64,000 nucleotides of DNA from Nitrosospira sp. (GCA_013821425.1 JACDGV010000001.1:186001-250000); one strand, 5' to 3'; shown: positions 21,714 to 33,364, counted from the first letter of the stretch. A program made the numbers and translations. Notes: generated by a model from the sequence alone, not told the origin.

Positions 21714-23630
21714 GTGACTGTCATTCGCTTGCCGGATGGTACGGAGCGCAAGTATGAGCAGCCGGTAACGGTAGGTGAAGTCGCGGCGTCCATTGGCGCC
21801 GGGTTGGCGCGCGCCGCGCTGGCCGGAAAAGTAAACGGCAAGCTAATTGATACATCCAGCCCGATCGAAACCGACAGTGACCTGGCCATTGTCACCGATA
21901 AGGACAGGGAGGGGTTGGAAATCATACGCCATTCCACTGCGCATCTGCTGGCTCATGCGGTGAAGGAATTGTTTCCGGAAGCGCAGGTTACGATCGGCCC
22001 GGTAATTGAGGACGGCTTTTATTACGATTTTTCCTACAAGAGGCCTTTCACACCGGAAGACCTGGCGGCAATCGAGAAGCGCATGTCGGAAATTAGTATG
22101 CGCAACCTCAAAGTGGAGCGCAAGGTTTGGGAACGTTCGGACGCAATCAATTTTTTCAAGAACCAGGGCGAGCACTACAAGGCCCAGATTATCGAGGCTA
22201 TACCCGGCGACCAGGATGTTTCTCTCTATTCTCAGGGAAATTTCACCGATCTGTGCCGTGGACCACATGTGCCGACCACTTCCAGGCTCAAGGTGTTCAA
22301 GCTGACCAAGTTGGCGGGTGCCTACTGGCGTGGCGATTCGCGAAATGAAATGTTACAGCGCATTTATGGCACCGCCTGGGCCAGAAAGGAGGACCAGGAT
22401 GCCCATCTGCGCCGCCTTGAAGAAGCGGAGAAACGGGATCACCGCAAACTCGGGAAGCAGCTGGAGCTGTTCCACATTCAGGAAGAGGCGCCAGGCATGG
22501 TGTTCTGGCACCCCAAGGGCTGGGTCATATGGCAACAGGTGGAGCAGTATATGCGTGAAATATTCCACGATAATGGCTATCTGGAAATCCGGACCCCATC
22601 CGTGCTGGACAAAGGTCTCTGGGAACGCTCGGGGCACTGGGAAAATTTTCGGGAAAACATGTTTACCACGCAGTCGGAAGAGCGAGAATTCGCAGTGAAG
22701 CCAATGAACTGCCCTGGCCACGTCCAGGTATTCAAGCATGGATTGAAAAGTTACCGGGATCTCCCCCTTAGGCTGGCGGAATTCGGTTCGTGCCACCGCA
22801 ACGAGCCATCAGGTGCCCTGCATGGTATTATGCGTGTGCGAGCATTTACTCAGGATGATGCGCATATTTTTTGCACGGAATCCCAGGTGCAGGATGAGGC
22901 GGTGAAATTTATCGAACTGTTGCAGAAGGTTTACACGGACTTTGGTTTCAACGAGATTCTGGTGAAGCTATCCACTCGTCCCAGGAAGCGAGTTGGCTCG
23001 GAAGAGCAATGGGACAAAGCTGAAGCCGCACTGCAGTCGGCACTGGATTACAAGAATCTCCCAGCGGACCTGCAGCCCGGAGAGGGTGCTTTCTACGGAC
23101 CAAAAATCGAGTTTTCGCTAAAGGATAGTATCGGGCGCGTGTGGCAGTGTGGCACTTTGCAGCTGGATTTTTCCATGCCGGAACGGCTAGGGGCGGAATT
23201 CGTGGCCGAGGACAACTCCCGTCGCGTGCCGGTGATGCTCCACCGCGCCATTCTGGGGTCGCTGGAACGCTTTATCGGCATTATTATTGAAAATTACGCG
23301 GGCGCCCTGCCACTGTGGCTTTCGCCCGATCAGGTGGTAGTGCTGACCATATCTGAAGGGCAGACAGATTATGCCCGGAACGTGGCCGCCGAACTCAACC
23401 GTAATGGAATTCGCGCGCGTACGGACTTGAGAAACGAGAAGATAACCTATAAAATACGGGAGCATAGTTTACAGAAGCTGCCCTATCAGGTCATCATCGG
23501 GGACAAGGAAGTAGCGGCGCGAAGTATCGCTGTGCGAACACGGTCGGGATCTGATCTTGGCCAGATGTCCTTGCAAGGGTTCGTCGACCGGCTTAAAGCC
23601 GAGATTTCTGTAAAGGCTGGTGCGATTTGA
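21714..23630 (+). CDS. thrS: Threonyl-tRNA synthetase
   Basis: Charges tRNA-Thr and edits mischarged serine. Starts at a GTG (21714) with AAGGAAG upstream. The 638 residues comprise an N-terminal TGS domain (1-62), the editing domain with [11 protein letters not shown], the class II catalytic core with [10 protein letters not shown] (a zinc-ligand cysteine), motif 2 [13 protein letters not shown] and motif 3 [13 protein letters not shown], and a C-terminal anticodon-binding domain. First gene of the conserved thrS-infC-rpmI-rplT cluster. Confidence 0.97.
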   Translation: MTVIRLPDGTERKYEQPVTVGEVAASIGAGLARAALAGKVNGKLIDTSSPIETDSDLAIVTDKDREGLEIIRHSTAHLLAHAVKELFPEAQVTIGPVIEDGFYYDFSYKRPFTPEDLAAIEKRMSEISMRNLKVERKVWERSDAINFFKNQGEHYKAQIIEAIPGDQDVSLYSQGNFTDLCRGPHVPTTSRLKVFKLTKLAGAYWRGDSRNEMLQRIYGTAWARKEDQDAHLRRLEEAEKRDHRKLGKQLELFHIQEEAPGMVFWHPKGWVIWQQVEQYMREIFHDNGYLEIRTPSVLDKGLWERSGHWENFRENMFTTQSEEREFAVKPMNCPGHVQVFKHGLKSYRDLPLRLAEFGSCHRNEPSGALHGIMRVRAFTQDDAHIFCTESQVQDEAVKFIELLQKVYTDFGFNEILVKLSTRPRKRVGSEEQWDKAEAALQSALDYKNLPADLQPGEGAFYGPKIEFSLKDSIGRVWQCGTLQLDFSMPERLGAEFVAEDNSRRVPVMLHRAILGSLERFIGIIIENYAGALPLWLSPDQVVVLTISEGQTDYARNVAAELNRNGIRARTDLRNEKITYKIREHSLQKLPYQVIIGDKEVAARSIAVRTRSGSDLGQMSLQGFVDRLKAEISVKAGAI

Positions 23631-23644
23631 TTGTTTACCAACTT

Positions 23645-23658
23645 GGGGAGTTACTATA
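23645..23658 (+). promoter_or_regulatory. infC ribosome binding site and AUA start codon
   Basis: GGGGAG at 23645-23650 is followed after five bases by ATA at 23656-23658, which opens the reading frame exactly where IF3 N-termini begin ([13 protein letters not shown]). No ATG, GTG or TTG exists at that place. Rare start codons for infC allow IF3 to repress its own translation because IF3 rejects non-canonical initiation codons. Confidence 0.8.
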
Positions 23659-24267
23659 GTTCAAGAAAAAGCAGCTCGCGTGAATCAAGAGATTAACGCG
23701 CCCGAAGTGCGCTTGATCGGTGCAAACGGAGAGCAGATAGGTATCGTTACCCTTGCAATCGCCAACACCCTGGCGGAGGAATCCGAGGTGGATCTGGTTG
23801 AAATAGCGCCTACCGCTCAACCTCCAGTTTGCCGCCTGATGGATTATGGCAAGTTTCGCTATCAGGAAAGCAAGAAGAAACACGAGGCTAAGCTCAAGCA
23901 AAAGCAAATACAGATCAAGGAAGTCAAGTTCCGGCCCAACACAGACGAGGGTGATTACAACATCAAGCTGCGCAACTTGATCAGCTTTCTGGAAGAGGGT
24001 GACAAGGCTAAAGTTACCTTGCGTTTCCGGGGTCGTGAAATGGCGCATCAGGAATTTGGAGTGCGATTGCTGGAGCGGTTAAGAGAGGACCTGGAACCGT
24101 ATGCCACAGTGGAGCAGTTCCCCAGGATGGAGGGGCGGCAAATGGTAATGGTGCTTTCTCCACGGAAGAAAGAAATAAAGGTGGTAAAACCCAAGGCTGC
24201 AACTCAGGCGGTGGTAACGGAAACGGGTATGGCGGCCGCAAAAAACGGAGATACCGCACAACCTTAG
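23656..24267 (+). CDS. infC: Translation initiation factor IF-3
   Basis: Binds the 30S subunit, prevents subunit joining and checks start codon and initiator tRNA. The protein shows [21 protein letters not shown], and the linker [12 protein letters not shown] leading into the C-terminal domain ([30 protein letters not shown]). I start it at ATA 23656 (203 residues). The only conventional alternative, GTG at 23620, overlaps thrS by 11 bases and adds residues that do not fit the family. A 20-residue Ala/Val-rich tail follows the conserved core. Probable translational autoregulation as in E. coli, where infC starts with AUU. Confidence 0.93.
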   Translation: MVQEKAARVNQEINAPEVRLIGANGEQIGIVTLAIANTLAEESEVDLVEIAPTAQPPVCRLMDYGKFRYQESKKKHEAKLKQKQIQIKEVKFRPNTDEGDYNIKLRNLISFLEEGDKAKVTLRFRGREMAHQEFGVRLLERLREDLEPYATVEQFPRMEGRQMVMVLSPRKKEIKVVKPKAATQAVVTETGMAAAKNGDTAQP

Positions 24268-24356
24268 CAGTGGGTCTCATAAAACAAGTGATGTTCCGGG
24301 TTCAAAGGTTCCTAGTCTGGAAACACCTGGATGTCATATTAAAACAGGAGTCGTAA

Positions 24357-24554
24357 ATGCCGAAGATGAAAACAAAGAGTGGCGCAGCAAAGCGTTTTAC
24401 TGTGCGAGCTGGTGGCACGGTGAAGCGTTCACAAGCATTCAAGCGCCACATCCTTACCAAGAAGACCACAAAGAGTAAGCGTCAATTGCGGGGAACCGTT
24501 GGTGTTCATTGCAGTGACGTGGCATCGGTGCGCGCCATGATGCCTTACGCCTGA
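24357..24554 (+). CDS. rpmI: 50S ribosomal protein L35
   Basis: Small basic protein of the large ribosomal subunit. The 65 residues start [14 protein letters not shown] and contain the family hallmark [16 protein letters not shown] good ribosome site (ACAGGAG) precedes the ATG. It is 89 bases after infC and 12 before rplT. In E. coli L20 represses rpmI-rplT translation through an mRNA structure around rpmI; I cannot confirm such a fold here. Confidence 0.98.
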   Translation: MPKMKTKSGAAKRFTVRAGGTVKRSQAFKRHILTKKTTKSKRQLRGTVGVHCSDVASVRAMMPYA

Positions 24555-24566
24555 GGAGAGACCGAC

Positions 24567-24926
24567 ATGCCAAGAGTAACACGGGGTGTAACGGCTCGGG
24601 CCCGCCACAAGAAAATACTGGATCTAGCGAAGGGCTATCGTGGACGCCGCAAAAACGTCTATCGGATTGCCAAGGAGGCGGTCATGAAGGCGGGGCAGTA
24701 TGCCTACCGCGATCGCCGCCAGAAGAAGCGCCAGTTTCGGTCGCTGTGGATTGCCCGCATCAACGCAGCCGCACGCGAGTGCGGTTTGCCCTATAGCGTA
24801 TTCATGAACGGACTGAGGAAAGCTGCAATAGAGGTTGACCGCAAGGTTCTGGCAGATATAGCGGTTTTTGATAAGCCAGCTTTTGTAAAACTGGTCGAAC
24901 AGGCAAAAAACAGTCTGGCCATATAG
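24567..24926 (+). CDS. rplT: 50S ribosomal protein L20
   Basis: Large-subunit assembly protein binding 23S rRNA. The 119 residues show the conserved basic N-terminus ([36 protein letters not shown]), [15 protein letters not shown] and the [13 protein letters not shown] signature. GAGGAGA precedes the start. Last gene before a strong terminator. Confidence 0.98.
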   Translation: MPRVTRGVTARARHKKILDLAKGYRGRRKNVYRIAKEAVMKAGQYAYRDRRQKKRQFRSLWIARINAAARECGLPYSVFMNGLRKAAIEVDRKVLADIAVFDKPAFVKLVEQAKNSLAI

Positions 24927-24948
24927 TAGATAGCTGCACAAAACTGCG

Positions 24949-24986
24949 AGGAGGCTGAAGGCAGAGACGCCTTGCCTCCTTTTTTC
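24949..24986 (+). terminator. Rho-independent terminator after rplT
   Basis: Outer stem AGGAGGC/GCCTCCT (24949-24955, 24974-24980) encloses an inner stem AAGGC/GCCTT, followed by five more T. It separates thrS-infC-rpmI-rplT from pheST. Confidence 0.92.
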
Positions 24987-25013
24987 TTGCGTATAGCTTG
25001 CAGAGTATCCTGA

Positions 25014-26048
<1,035 letters not shown>

Positions 26049-26114
26049 GAAGCCCTGAATAGGTCGATCATGAAGTGATGAACAGTCCCTATTCTCCGGA
26101 AGCAACATAAACGC

Positions 26115-28493
26115 ATGAAATTTTCAGAAAACTGGCTCCGTTCTTTGGTGGACCCGCCACTATCCGCCCATGCTCTCGGCCACGTACTCACGATGGCGGG
26201 CCTGGAAGTTGAAACCATAGAGCCTGCCGCTCCCGCGTTCGACCAGGTGGTGGTGGCCGAGGTTGTGTCGGTGCAGAAACACCCCGACGCAGATTACCTC
26301 CATATTTGCCAGATAAACACCGGGTCAGCCATCAATAAGGAGCTCCTGCAGATTGTCTGCGGCGCCGCTAACGTTTGCGCTGGGGTAAAGGTGCCATGCG
26401 CACTGGCTGGTGCGCGGTTGCCGGGTGGGGACATCAGGCAGACGAGGATACGTGGAGTCAATTCGGCAGGGATGTTATGTTCAGCCAGGGAGCTGGGTCT
26501 GGAGGAAGCTGCCGACGGCGTGTTGCTGCTTCCTCCGGATGCTCCTGTCGGTATGGACTTCCGCCGTTTCTATGAGCTTGAGGATAACGTTTTCACGCTC
26601 AAGCTGACGCCCAACCGGGGCGACTGTCTGGGATTGGCGGGCGTCGCCCGGGAAGTAGCGGCCATTACTTCCGCAAAGCTGACGCCGCTGGAGATCAGAC
26701 CAATTACGGCGCAGATCAATGAGACGCTGGCGATACAGATGGATGCGCCCGATGCCTGTCCGCTTTATTGCGGAAGGGTGGTGCGCAGCATTTGCCCCGA
26801 TGTTTCCTCGCCGCAATGGATGGTTCGCCGGTTGGAACGGAGCGGTTTACGTGCGATAAACGTAGTGGTGGACATAACCAATTATGTAATGCTGGAAACG
26901 GGCCAGCCCCTCCATGCCTTTGACCTGACAAAGATTTATGGCGAGATTGCCGGTTCAATTCACGTGCGCTACGCTCGTTCCGGAGAAAATCTCCGATTAC
27001 TGAATGGTGAAAACGTGGTGTTGCAACCCGACATGCTGGTAATCGCGGATGAGGTCAAGGTGCTGGCGCTTGCGGGTATTATGGGGGGCGACGACAGCAG
27101 TGTGGAACACAGCACGACGGACCTGTTCCTGGAAGGTGCTTTTTTTAATCCCGGGGTAATCGCTGGCAAGTCGTTCTCCCTCGGTGTTAGCTCGGATTCC
27201 GCATACCGCTTCGAACGCGGTGTGGATTTTTCCGTTACCCGCGCTGCGATGGAGCGCGCAACAGGCTTGCTGCTTGATATTTGTGGCGGCAAGGCGGGGC
27301 CAATTACCGAAATCAAAGGTGGATTGCCGCCGCGTGACCCCATTCGGCTGCGATCCTCACGTGCATACAGGGTCTTGGGGATAGATCTCGGAGAGACCAG
27401 AATCGCCGAATTATTGCGGCGCCTGCAACTAGTGTTTTCAGCCACAGGGGATAATTTCGACGTTACGCCGCCGGCTTACCGCTTCGATCTTGCCATAGAA
27501 GAAGATCTGATCGAGGAATTGGCGCGTATCTATGGGTACGATAGCATACCGCCGGCGGTGCCGCGTGCCGAGATGCGCATACTGCCCGAGCCTGAAACCC
27601 ACAAAACGCTGCCACAGTTGCGACGGATCATGACGGGACGGGAATACCAGGAGGTCATTAACTACGCTTTCATCGATTCCATGTGGGAACACGAGCTGAT
27701 CGGCAACAAAAAGCCAGTCCCCTTGGCTAATCCGCTATCCAACCAGTTGGCGGTAATGCGCAGCAGCCTGTTGGGCGGTCTCATGTCCAATTTGCAGTTC
27801 AATCTGAACCGCAAGCAGACCCGGATGCGTTTGTTCGAAGTGGGGTGTTGTTTCGACCATCAGGGAGACATGTTCGCGCAACACGAAAAGTTGGCTGGTC
27901 TTTGCTATGGGGATGCGCTCGCCGAGCAGTGGGGGCTACCGGCTCGCGCCGTGGACTTTTTTGATGTGAAAGCAGATATCGAAGCGCTATTCTGGCCTGA
28001 AGCGCTGCATGTGTTGACTGGGAACCACCCTGCCTTTCATCCGGGCAAGTCGGCTGAAATTCGCGTGGGTAATAAAATCGCGGGCTATCTGGGGGAGCTT
28101 CACCCCCGTTTGAGGCAAAAGCTCGGCTTGGCAAATTCCGTGGTGCTGTTTGAACTGGAAACGGACGTTCTGACAGCACGGGCACTGCCAAAGACCAGGG
28201 AGATTTCAAAATATCCGCCGGTACGGCGCGATATAGCGGTGGTAGTGCCGGAAAACGTGAGTGTCCAAGCGATGCTGGACTGTATGCATGGCGAGAAATT
28301 GCCCATAATTTCCGACATCTCATTCTTTGATGTGTACCGCGGCAAGGGTGTCGGAAGCAGTAAAAAAAGTCTTGCATTCCGTATGTTATTGCAAGATACT
28401 GAAAAAACGCTTACTGACGTGGAAGCAGATGAGGCAATCACGAAGTTGATAGGTGTCCTGGAACGTCAGTTTGGGGCGGTGCTGCGGAACTAA
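26115..28493 (+). CDS. pheT: Phenylalanyl-tRNA synthetase beta subunit
   Basis: Editing and tRNA-binding subunit of PheRS. The 792 residues match the usual length. The order is an N-terminal tRNA-binding EMAP-like domain (about 40-150, HPDADYLHICQI), B3/B4 editing domain (VVDITNYVMLETGQPLHAFD), B5 domain, catalytic-like domain (RIYGYDSIP) and C-terminal FDX-ACB domain (REISKYPPVRRDIAVVVPE). Follows pheS and precedes ihfA by 36 bases, as in E. coli. Confidence 0.97.
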   Translation: MKFSENWLRSLVDPPLSAHALGHVLTMAGLEVETIEPAAPAFDQVVVAEVVSVQKHPDADYLHICQINTGSAINKELLQIVCGAANVCAGVKVPCALAGARLPGGDIRQTRIRGVNSAGMLCSARELGLEEAADGVLLLPPDAPVGMDFRRFYELEDNVFTLKLTPNRGDCLGLAGVAREVAAITSAKLTPLEIRPITAQINETLAIQMDAPDACPLYCGRVVRSICPDVSSPQWMVRRLERSGLRAINVVVDITNYVMLETGQPLHAFDLTKIYGEIAGSIHVRYARSGENLRLLNGENVVLQPDMLVIADEVKVLALAGIMGGDDSSVEHSTTDLFLEGAFFNPGVIAGKSFSLGVSSDSAYRFERGVDFSVTRAAMERATGLLLDICGGKAGPITEIKGGLPPRDPIRLRSSRAYRVLGIDLGETRIAELLRRLQLVFSATGDNFDVTPPAYRFDLAIEEDLIEELARIYGYDSIPPAVPRAEMRILPEPETHKTLPQLRRIMTGREYQEVINYAFIDSMWEHELIGNKKPVPLANPLSNQLAVMRSSLLGGLMSNLQFNLNRKQTRMRLFEVGCCFDHQGDMFAQHEKLAGLCYGDALAEQWGLPARAVDFFDVKADIEALFWPEALHVLTGNHPAFHPGKSAEIRVGNKIAGYLGELHPRLRQKLGLANSVVLFELETDVLTARALPKTREISKYPPVRRDIAVVVPENVSVQAMLDCMHGEKLPIISDISFFDVYRGKGVGSSKKSLAFRMLLQDTEKTLTDVEADEAITKLIGVLERQFGAVLRN

Positions 28494-28529
28494 AAAAGCA
28501 GGTCTGGTAATGAACAGAGTGAGAAAACG

Positions 28530-28835
28530 ATGACCTTAACAAAGGCTGAGTTGGCGGATTTGCTATTTGAAAAAGTCGGGTTCAATAAGCGCGAAGCCAA
28601 AGATATGGTAGAGTCTTTTTACGAGGAGGTTCGCGTCGCGCTACAAAATGGCGACGGCGTCAAGCTTTCAGGCTTCGGAAATTTTCAGTTGCGCGACAAA
28701 CCGCAGCGCCCCGGCCGCAACCCCAAGACCGGCGAAGAAATTCCCATTACCGCCAGGAGAGTAGTCACTTTTCATGCCAGCCAGAAGCTGAAGGCAATGG
28801 TTGAAAAAAGCCAGCATGAAAAACATAAGACCTAG
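28530..28835 (+). CDS. ihfA: Integration host factor alpha subunit
   Basis: DNA-bending nucleoid protein that works as a heterodimer with IhfB. The 101 residues contain the HU/IHF signature [22 protein letters not shown] with the intercalating proline in RPGRNP. It follows pheT, the same linkage as in E. coli, where ihfA is cotranscribed with pheST and autoregulated. It overlaps the next gene by 20 bases. Confidence 0.97.
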   Translation: MTLTKAELADLLFEKVGFNKREAKDMVESFYEEVRVALQNGDGVKLSGFGNFQLRDKPQRPGRNPKTGEEIPITARRVVTFHASQKLKAMVEKSQHEKHKT

Positions 28836-29196
28836 CAGCGAGCTTATACCCATTCCCGCGAAGCGCTACTTTACGATTGGTGAAGTCAGCGAGTTGTGTG
28901 GAGTCAAGCCCCATGTTTTGCGTTATTGGGAGCAGGAGTTTACGCAATTAAAACCGGTGAAGCGCCGTGGCAACCGCCGCTACTATCAGCACCATGAAGT
29001 CCTGCTGATCCGTCGTATACGTGAGCTGCTTCACGAGCAGGGTTTTACCATTCATGGGGCTCGCAGTCGATTGGCGGAGGGTTTGGTCCAGGCAATGCGT
29101 CCTGCTTCCCTCTCCGCGGCGCCGGTTTCCTCGGTGATCGACCTGGCTCATCTGCGGAGCGAAATCAAGAGCGTAGTTTCCTTGCTGAGATCGTGA
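28816..29196 (+). CDS. MerR-family transcriptional regulator
   Basis: Small DNA-binding protein of unknown target. It has an N-terminal MerR-type winged helix ([25 protein letters not shown], with [17 protein letters not shown] as the wing) and a short dimer helix ([19 protein letters not shown]). The remaining 35 residues hold no effector-binding domain or metal-binding cysteines. The start at 28816 (MKNIRPSS) overlaps ihfA by 20 bases; a TTG five codons earlier is open. The pheST-ihfA-merR order is conserved in many proteobacteria, usually followed, as here, by tRNA-Pro. Confidence 0.9.
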   Translation: MKNIRPSSELIPIPAKRYFTIGEVSELCGVKPHVLRYWEQEFTQLKPVKRRGNRRYYQHHEVLLIRRIRELLHEQGFTIHGARSRLAEGLVQAMRPASLSAAPVSSVIDLAHLRSEIKSVVSLLRS

Positions 29197-29324
29197 GCTG
29201 AGTAAGCTCCGGTGTAATATTGGGTTCCAGGGAGAGTTTTTCAAAAAGATTCCTGCTTCTGTCATGAAATCCGTATTGCGCAGGGCAAGCATTAATAGCG
29301 TCCCTAACCCCCCGGCTTGTTTGT

Positions 29325-29330
29325 TATAAT
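29325..29330 (+). promoter_or_regulatory. -10 box of the tRNA-Pro promoter
   Basis: A consensus TATAAT lies nine bases upstream of the mature tRNA 5' end; the -35 region is about TTGTTT or weaker. The short distance implies a very short 5' leader. Confidence 0.55.
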
Positions 29331-29339
29331 TCTGAGCAT

Positions 29340-29417
<78 letters not shown>

Positions 29418-29540
29418 GGTCATGAACGGGTTGCTCTCGTTGCTCTTGTTGTTCTCTCCGGCATCGTCTTGTTACAACATCGCCGGCGTTGCAGGTCTTA
29501 TACCCCGAAAGCTGAAAAAATCTCCTGGGGCACTGTTTGA

Positions 29541-30281
29541 ATGCGCATACTGCTCAGCAATGATGACGGGTATTTTGCGCCGGGCCTTGCCTGCCTAGCG
29601 GAAGCGCTTTCCGTCATAGCCGATACTGTCGTGGTCGCACCGGAACGCGACCGAAGCGGGTCCAGCAACTCCCTTACCCTCGATCGGCCCCTGAGCCTCC
29701 ACAAATCCCACAATGGTTTTTACTACGTCAATGGCACCCCCACGGACTGCGTGCACCTGGCAGTGACTGGCATGCTCGATACGTTGCCGGACATGGTCGT
29801 ATCGGGTATTAATGATGGCGCCAACATGGGTGAGGATACAATCTATTCCGGCACTGTAGCAGCCGCTACAGAAGGTTTTTTGCTGGGCGTCCCGTCGCTC
29901 GCTATTTCTCTGGCGAGTTTTTCCGCTGGAAATTTCTCTACCGCGGCACGTGTCGCTACTGAAATAGTGCAGCGTTTCGAGAACGACAAACTTCATGGAC
30001 CGGTATTGCTTAACGTCAATGTACCGGATGTTCCATATGATGAATTGCAAGGCATGGAGGTGACCCGGCTTGGCCGCCGGCACAAGGCGGAGCCCGTTAT
30101 CAAATCCCAAACCCCGCGAGGCGATACGGTTTATTGGGTGGGTGCGGCAGGGCCTGCACAAGACGCGGGGGAAGGCACGGATTTTCTCGCAATTCAGCGT
30201 CACCGTGTCTCGGTAACACCGTTACAAATCGACTTGACCCGATATGGTCAATTGGATGCAGTAAAAGAGTGGCTGAAATAG
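29541..30281 (+). CDS. surE: 5'/3'-nucleotidase SurE
   Basis: Metal-dependent nucleotidase and exopolyphosphatase linked to stationary-phase survival. The 246 residues begin [15 protein letters not shown] with the metal-binding Asp pair, then [10 protein letters not shown] near residue 70 and [19 protein letters not shown] near 92-110, all catalytic-site segments. First gene of surE-pcm-nlpD-rpoS, the same order as in E. coli. Confidence 0.97.
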   Translation: MRILLSNDDGYFAPGLACLAEALSVIADTVVVAPERDRSGSSNSLTLDRPLSLHKSHNGFYYVNGTPTDCVHLAVTGMLDTLPDMVVSGINDGANMGEDTIYSGTVAAATEGFLLGVPSLAISLASFSAGNFSTAARVATEIVQRFENDKLHGPVLLNVNVPDVPYDELQGMEVTRLGRRHKAEPVIKSQTPRGDTVYWVGAAGPAQDAGEGTDFLAIQRHRVSVTPLQIDLTRYGQLDAVKEWLK

Positions 30282-30332
30282 CAGCAGGATCCTTTTCTTG
30301 ACGCGCATGGATTTACTCGTGCTATCAAAGGT

Positions 30333-31004
30333 ATGTCACGTTTGAACATCCGCCATTCGGGAATCGGCATGACTTCCCAACGCACCCGCGCGCGCATGAT
30401 CGAACGCCTCCGCGCCCAGGGTATCGTTGACGAGGTGGTGCTTGGGGCAATGAGCGCCGTTCCTCGTCACATCTTTGTCGAAGAGATATTCGCAAACCGC
30501 GCCTATGACGACGTTGCGCTACCGATAAACTTTGGTCAGACGATTTCTAGTCCGTTTAGTGTGGCGCGTATGAGTGAGCTGCTGCGCGCAGGGTCCAGTC
30601 CCGGCAAGGTGCTCGAGATCGGTTCGGGCTGTGGTTACCAGACGGCAGTACTCGCGCAATTTGCGCGCGAGGTCTACTCGATCGAACGGGTCGGTCCGTT
30701 ACTCACCCGCACTCGCACCCGTCTGCGCGAGCTGCGTCTCAACAATATCCGCCTGAAGCACGCGGATGGGGTTATGGGGTTATCCGAATCTGCACCATTC
30801 GATGCCATCATACTCACTGCCGCCGCCGCACATGTTCCGCCGTTACTGCTGGAACAATTGGCAATTGGGGGTCGAATGGTGTTGCCGAAAGGAAACAAGG
30901 AGCAGTTTTTGTGCGTTATCGAACATAACGCCCAAGGTTATACTGAGACAATAGTAGAGAAGGCCAAGTTTGTCCCGATGGTGCCCGGTATCTGGAAACG
31001 TTAG
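30333..31004 (+). CDS. pcm: Protein-L-isoaspartate O-methyltransferase
   Basis: SAM-dependent repair enzyme that methylates isoaspartyl residues in aged proteins. The 223 residues include the substrate-binding loop GQTISSPFSVARM, the SAM motif VLEIGSGCGYQTAVLAQ, and the C-terminal FVPMVPG. The first 12 residues (MSRLNIRHSGIG) are not conserved, so MTSQRTRARM at 30369 is an alternative start. Lies 51 bases after surE. Confidence 0.96.
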   Translation: MSRLNIRHSGIGMTSQRTRARMIERLRAQGIVDEVVLGAMSAVPRHIFVEEIFANRAYDDVALPINFGQTISSPFSVARMSELLRAGSSPGKVLEIGSGCGYQTAVLAQFAREVYSIERVGPLLTRTRTRLRELRLNNIRLKHADGVMGLSESAPFDAIILTAAAAHVPPLLLEQLAIGGRMVLPKGNKEQFLCVIEHNAQGYTETIVEKAKFVPMVPGIWKR

Positions 31005-31028
31005 GCGATGAAAGACCGGATATAAGAA

Positions 31029-32081
31029 ATGGAGAGTAAAAGAATCAGACAGGATAGTCTGAACAATGGGGGGGTGCGTTTGGGATTTAACACGATTTTA
31101 GGTGTTGCACCTCGTGCACGAAGTCTTATCTCTTCAGCATATTGTTCATCTCTCATCTTATGCCTGTTGGCGGCGGGTTGCGCATCCACGCCGAGTGACG
31201 CGCCTGTGCGAGATGCGAGGATAGAGCCACAGGCAGCCGGTCAAGACCCTGCTACCCAGGCACCTGACCTCTACGTCGTACAGAAGGGAGATACGTTCTA
31301 CAGTATCGCGCGGCATCATGCCATTAGCCAGAGCGATTTGGCTGAGTGGAACAATATCCTGGACCCGGCAGCCATCTACATCGGACAGCAACTTTCCCTG
31401 TCGTCACCGACCCAGACGGAAGGGCCATCCTTGTTCCAGATTCCCGAACCTTCGGCACCGTCTGTGCCCATGATCGCTCCCGACACCGTCTCGCCATCCC
31501 AAGCAGGCCCCCGGGCCAATACTGATAGGCTGAAAACTGAACCCAAGGCGTTCAAACTACCCTACTCGGAGCAGGCCATAGCCCAATTGAAGGGCCTGCC
31601 AATTCCACCCCCGGCCATTGTGGTAACGACCGATGATCCTATAACGGAAAAAAATACCGCTCCTGAATTGGCGGCGATGCCGCCCGTGGTACAGGCTGCC
31701 CCTGAGGTTGATCGTGTCGAATGGATCTGGCCCACCCGGGGAAGAATACTTGGCGGGTTCTCGGAAGCTACCAAAGGTATTGATATTGCCGGCGAGTCCG
31801 GGCAACCCGTAATCGCATCTGCCGGGGGTAAAGTCGTATATAGCGGCTCGGGATTACGGGGCTATGGGAGGCTTATCATCATAAAGCATAACAATACTTA
31901 CCTTAGTGCCTATGCTCACAACAATAAGATTTTGGTAAAAGAAGGCGAGACCGTAGCAAAAGGACAAAAGATCGCTGAAATGGGAAATACCGATACCGAT
32001 CTCGTCAAGCTCCATTTCGAGATTCGCAAGAATGGAAAGCCGGTGGATCCGCTGGAACATTTGCCCGGCATATCCGGATGA
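31029..32081 (+). CDS. nlpD: NlpD/EnvC-type LytM-domain lipoprotein with LysM
   Basis: Outer-membrane lipoprotein that in E. coli activates the amidase AmiC during cell separation. The signal ends in the lipobox LLAAGC (Cys51). The leader is long, so a GTG at 31074 may be the real start. A LysM domain (about 79-123, [13 protein letters not shown]) is followed by a Pro-rich linker and a C-terminal M23/LytM domain (about 235-345). The LytM domain lacks the catalytic histidines: KGIDIAG replaces HxGxD and LVKLHFEIR replaces HxHFE. It is thus a non-catalytic activator. It overlaps no other gene and precedes rpoS by seven bases. Confidence 0.93.
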   Translation: MESKRIRQDSLNNGGVRLGFNTILGVAPRARSLISSAYCSSLILCLLAAGCASTPSDAPVRDARIEPQAAGQDPATQAPDLYVVQKGDTFYSIARHHAISQSDLAEWNNILDPAAIYIGQQLSLSSPTQTEGPSLFQIPEPSAPSVPMIAPDTVSPSQAGPRANTDRLKTEPKAFKLPYSEQAIAQLKGLPIPPPAIVVTTDDPITEKNTAPELAAMPPVVQAAPEVDRVEWIWPTRGRILGGFSEATKGIDIAGESGQPVIASAGGKVVYSGSGLRGYGRLIIIKHNNTYLSAYAHNNKILVKEGETVAKGQKIAEMGNTDTDLVKLHFEIRKNGKPVDPLEHLPGISG

Positions 32082-32088
32082 GGCGAGG

Positions 32089-33039
32089 ATGAGTCTCCAT
32101 ACTGAGGAAGAGGAATCCCTTGATAGAACGGACGAAGTGGATCCAGACGATGCGCCTGAAGCTTCAGAGGCCCCGTCCCGAGCGGCTGCCAAGCATTCAA
32201 GCGATTTCCTGCTGACTGATGTCACTCAACTTTATTTTAACGAGATTGGCAATAATGCCCTGTTGAGTGCGAAGGAAGAGGCGGAGTTAACCCGCCTCGT
32301 CAAGCAAGATGATTTTAATGCCCGCCAGAAAATGATCGAGTGCAACCTAAGGCTGGTGGTAAACATTGCCAAGCACTATACGAATCATGGTGTTGCGCTT
32401 CTGGACCTGATTGAAGAAGGTAACATGGGGATGATGCATGCGCTGGATAAATTCGACCCGGAGCGCGGGTTTCGTTTTTCAACCTATGCCACTTGGTGGA
32501 TACGCCAGAACATTGAGCGGTGCATCATGAATCAATCCCGCACCATCCGGCTGCCCGTGCATGTTATCAAGGATTTGAATATCATTTTGCACGCTGCCCG
32601 TCACCTTGAAGCGCATTCCGGGAAGGAGCCAAAACCAGAGGACGTTGCGCATTTGCTGGGGCGTCCCGTGAAGCAAGTGCAAAGGATGTTTTTCTTGAAT
32701 ATGAGCATGATGTCATTGGATGCCCCGTTGGACGTTGATCCATCGCTATCCATAGGTGATGCGCTTGCGGATGAGGGCAGTCTTGGGCCAGATCTTATGT
32801 CGGAACAGTCCGAGATCAAGGATCGCGTGCAAGAATGGCTTAACCGCTTAAATGAGAAACAACGCTGCATCATAGAAAAGCGATACGGACTCAACGGTTA
32901 TGAAATTCAAACGCTGGAACAACTGGCCCGGAGCCTTGATCTGACGCGAGAGCGGGTTCGGCAGATTCAGCTGGAAGCGTTGCAAACGCTGCGCGTGATA
33001 TTAAGATGCGAAGGCGTATCAAGGGACGGGATATTCTAG
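32089..33039 (+). CDS. rpoS: RNA polymerase sigma factor RpoS
   Basis: General stress and stationary-phase sigma factor. Start at the ATG at 32089 with GAGG upstream, giving 316 residues (E. coli 330). Region 1.2 ([21 protein letters not shown]), region 2 ([56 protein letters not shown]), region 3 ([10 protein letters not shown]) and region 4 with the helix-turn-helix ([20 protein letters not shown]) are all present. The acidic N-terminus is poorly conserved, as usual. An rpoS promoter may lie within nlpD, as in E. coli; I cannot place it. Confidence 0.96.
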   Translation: MSLHTEEEESLDRTDEVDPDDAPEASEAPSRAAAKHSSDFLLTDVTQLYFNEIGNNALLSAKEEAELTRLVKQDDFNARQKMIECNLRLVVNIAKHYTNHGVALLDLIEEGNMGMMHALDKFDPERGFRFSTYATWWIRQNIERCIMNQSRTIRLPVHVIKDLNIILHAARHLEAHSGKEPKPEDVAHLLGRPVKQVQRMFFLNMSMMSLDAPLDVDPSLSIGDALADEGSLGPDLMSEQSEIKDRVQEWLNRLNEKQRCIIEKRYGLNGYEIQTLEQLARSLDLTRERVRQIQLEALQTLRVILRCEGVSRDGIF

Positions 33040-33364
33040 AATAATTTCTACCTTCGCTTTGCCTTTGCTATTGATTATGCAGTACACCCGTGTCTGCAAC
33101 GGCTACATATCATCCGTGCATCGGTACTTCATTTCATGGCTGGTTGATGCTTGGAAATATAATTGTCATTCATGAGCCTGATTTTCCACTTCGCTAATCC
33201 TCCTCCCTCTTTACTTCGGCAAACTTATCACATAAAATGATGCTTAAAGTTTAAGGCGCTTGAATTCGTCGAGCCTTTATATTTCGCTTCCGGGCCGGGA
33301 TACCGCCCGGTGGTTTTATCAAGATCAGTGTAATATTTTTTTATTCTTATATTCACTTATAGCT
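33040..33364. other. Non-coding gap between rpoS and the haemoglobin gene
   Basis: No gene supported. The stretch is AT-rich in its last 60 bases. It contains a hairpin CCGGGC-N9-GCCCGG (33290-33310) followed by TGGTTTT, a weak terminator candidate for rpoS, and then TGTAATATT and TATATT, which could serve as -10 elements for the next gene. I looked for an NsrR or FNR type site and found none convincing. Confidence 0.4.
33290..33317 (+). terminator. Possible terminator after rpoS
   Basis: Six-base GC stem CCGGGC/GCCCGG with a nine-base loop, followed by TGGTTTT. It is 250 bases from the rpoS stop, and the T-tract is short. Confidence 0.4.

Noticed and set aside
23620-23655. GTG at 23620 as the infC start
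   Set aside because: It overlaps thrS by 11 bases, has no ribosome site and adds residues unlike any IF3, whereas GGGGAG is placed ideally for the ATA at 23656.
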